Assembly (NCBI GenBank): GCA_023397675.1
Contig: JAEWTV010000137.1
Coordinates: forward strand, 1-61,538
Direction of reading: 5' to 3'
Length of the DNA stretch: 61,538 bases
DNA from: Bacillota bacterium
GTDB lineage: Bacteria; Bacillota; Clostridia; Acetivibrionales; JANLFN01
The translations under genes were made by a program, and so were the position numbers. The notes beneath the pieces were generated by a model. It was not told the DNA's origin. It worked only from the letters and a program-made list of their open reading frames with translations, and did no database searches. Below are positions 60,902 through 61,538 of this stretch, in pieces (the stretch's first letter is position 1; each line of letters starts with the position of its first letter).

Positions 60902-61538
60902 TTATTTAAGAATTGATTCCTGAATGCTTCTAGGAACCTCTTCATAATGGTCTGACTGCATGGTGTAAACACCTCTGCCCTGGGTCTTTGATCTCAAGTC
61001 AGTCGCATATCCGAACATTTCTGATAGCGGAACAAAGGATGTAATAACCTGTGCACCTGCTCTTGCTTCCATGCCTTCAATTCTTCCTCTTCTTGAGTTC
61101 AAATCTCCCATAACATCACCCATGTATTCTTCCGGAACAACTACGTCAACTCTCATTATAGGTTCGAGAAGCACAGGATCAGCTTTCTTGCAACCATCTT
61201 TGAAGCCCATTGAGCCGGCAATTTTAAATGCCATTTCAGATGAGTCAACTTCATGGTATGAACCGTCTACAAGGGTTACCTTTATATCAAGAACCTGATA
61301 GCCGCCAAGTACACCATTATTCATAGCGTCCTCTACACCGGCCTGAACAGCAGGGATGTATTCCTTAGGAATAGCACCGCCTACAATCTTGTTCTCGAAT
61401 GTAAAACCTGAACCCGGCTCCTGAGGCTCAATTTCCAACCAGCAATGTCCATACTGTCCTCTACCGCCTGACTGTCTTACGAATTTACCTTCGGATTTAA
61501 CCTTCTTGCGGATAGTTTCCTTGTATGCAACCTGTGGC
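60902..61538 (-). CDS. fusA: Elongation factor G, C-terminal part (cut by window edge)
   Basis: The last 211 codons of EF-G, the translocase GTPase. Domain IV begins at the window edge (PQVAYKETIRKKVKSEGKFV, then RQSGGRGQYGHCWLEIEP) and domain V includes MRVDVVVPEEYMGDVMGDLN, RRGRIEGMEARAGAQVI and FVPLSEMFGYATDLRSKTQG. The reading frame continues unbroken past base 61538, so an apparent TTG start at 61438 is internal. It is upstream of tuf, as usual. Confidence 0.96.
   Translation of the reverse strand, partial: PQVAYKETIRKKVKSEGKFVRQSGGRGQYGHCWLEIEPQEPGSGFTFENKIVGGAIPKEYIPAVQAGVEDAMNNGVLGGYQVLDIKVTLVDGSYHEVDSSEMAFKIAGSMGFKDGCKKADPVLLEPIMRVDVVVPEEYMGDVMGDLNSRRGRIEGMEARAGAQVITSFVPLSEMFGYATDLRSKTQGRGVYTMQSDHYEEVPRSIQESILK

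Overview
The window is chromosomal core DNA of an anaerobic, AT-rich, endospore-forming, probably motile Firmicute. Inference: Clostridia, most like the Ruminiclostridium/Acetivibrio (cluster III) group. The grounds are the sporulation loci (spoIIA operon with sigF, spoVA, spoIVFA/FB, pdaA, spore photoproduct lyase), the electron-bifurcating NfnAB, an A-type flavoprotein, a membrane pyrophosphatase, and strong GGAGG ribosome binding sites with frequent TTG/GTG starts. No insertion sequence, prophage, CRISPR array or integrase is visible. Almost everything lies on the minus strand; only splB, metF, a ykuS-like gene, mecA and a FlxA-like gene are on plus.

Layout from low to high coordinates. 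1-4.7 kb: start of gap (GAPDH, cut by the edge), a DUF2156 gene, pfkA, an M20 peptidase, trmL and cheX. 4.9-9 kb: splB, a small membrane protein and a large secreted protein joining a subtilisin (S8) domain to a gingipain-like (C25) domain. 9.2-13.8 kb: sporulation block reading, in transcription order, spoIIAA-spoIIAB-sigF (behind a good sigma-H promoter), a 44-codon membrane ORF, then spoVAC-spoVAD-spoVAEb-spoVAEa. 13.9-22 kb: hprK, a PHP phosphatase, murB, rapZ, yvcK, a glycogen debranching enzyme and whiA. 22-25 kb: a divergent membrane pyrophosphatase and two tRNA-Gly genes.

25-36 kb: glnS, gltX, a PilZ protein, nfnAB, metF, pdaA, spoIVFB, an M23-type spoIVFA and ykuS. 36-42 kb: one long cell-shape and division run, maf-radC-mreBCD-minCDE, behind a consensus sigma-A promoter. 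42-48.5 kb: mecA, a FlxA-like coiled-coil protein, a cytidylate-kinase-like protein, a degenerate VanW protein, and two adjacent genes for glutamate-rich proteins, one with a PRC barrel and one with membrane segments, an internal duplication and a TPR-like tail. 48.7-61.5 kb: lon, a DUF4129/DUF58/MoxR set, fprA, a chemoreceptor, a proteolytically dead rhomboid with a Cys/His tail, tuf and the end of fusA.

The genes fall into working groups: commitment to sporulation, forespore dipicolinate uptake, sigma-K activation and cortex modification; envelope growth and septum placement; redox and carbon metabolism (gap, pfkA, pyrophosphatase, nfnAB, hprK, debranching enzyme); and translation (tuf, fusA, tRNAs, synthetases). 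The least expected items are the S8-C25 double-protease architecture, the cysteine exchange in spore photoproduct lyase, the divergent pyrophosphatase, the dead rhomboid with a metal-binding-like tail, the duplicated acidic repeat protein beside the PRC-barrel protein, and the small ORF between sigF and spoVAC. No wholly new multi-gene system is evident.
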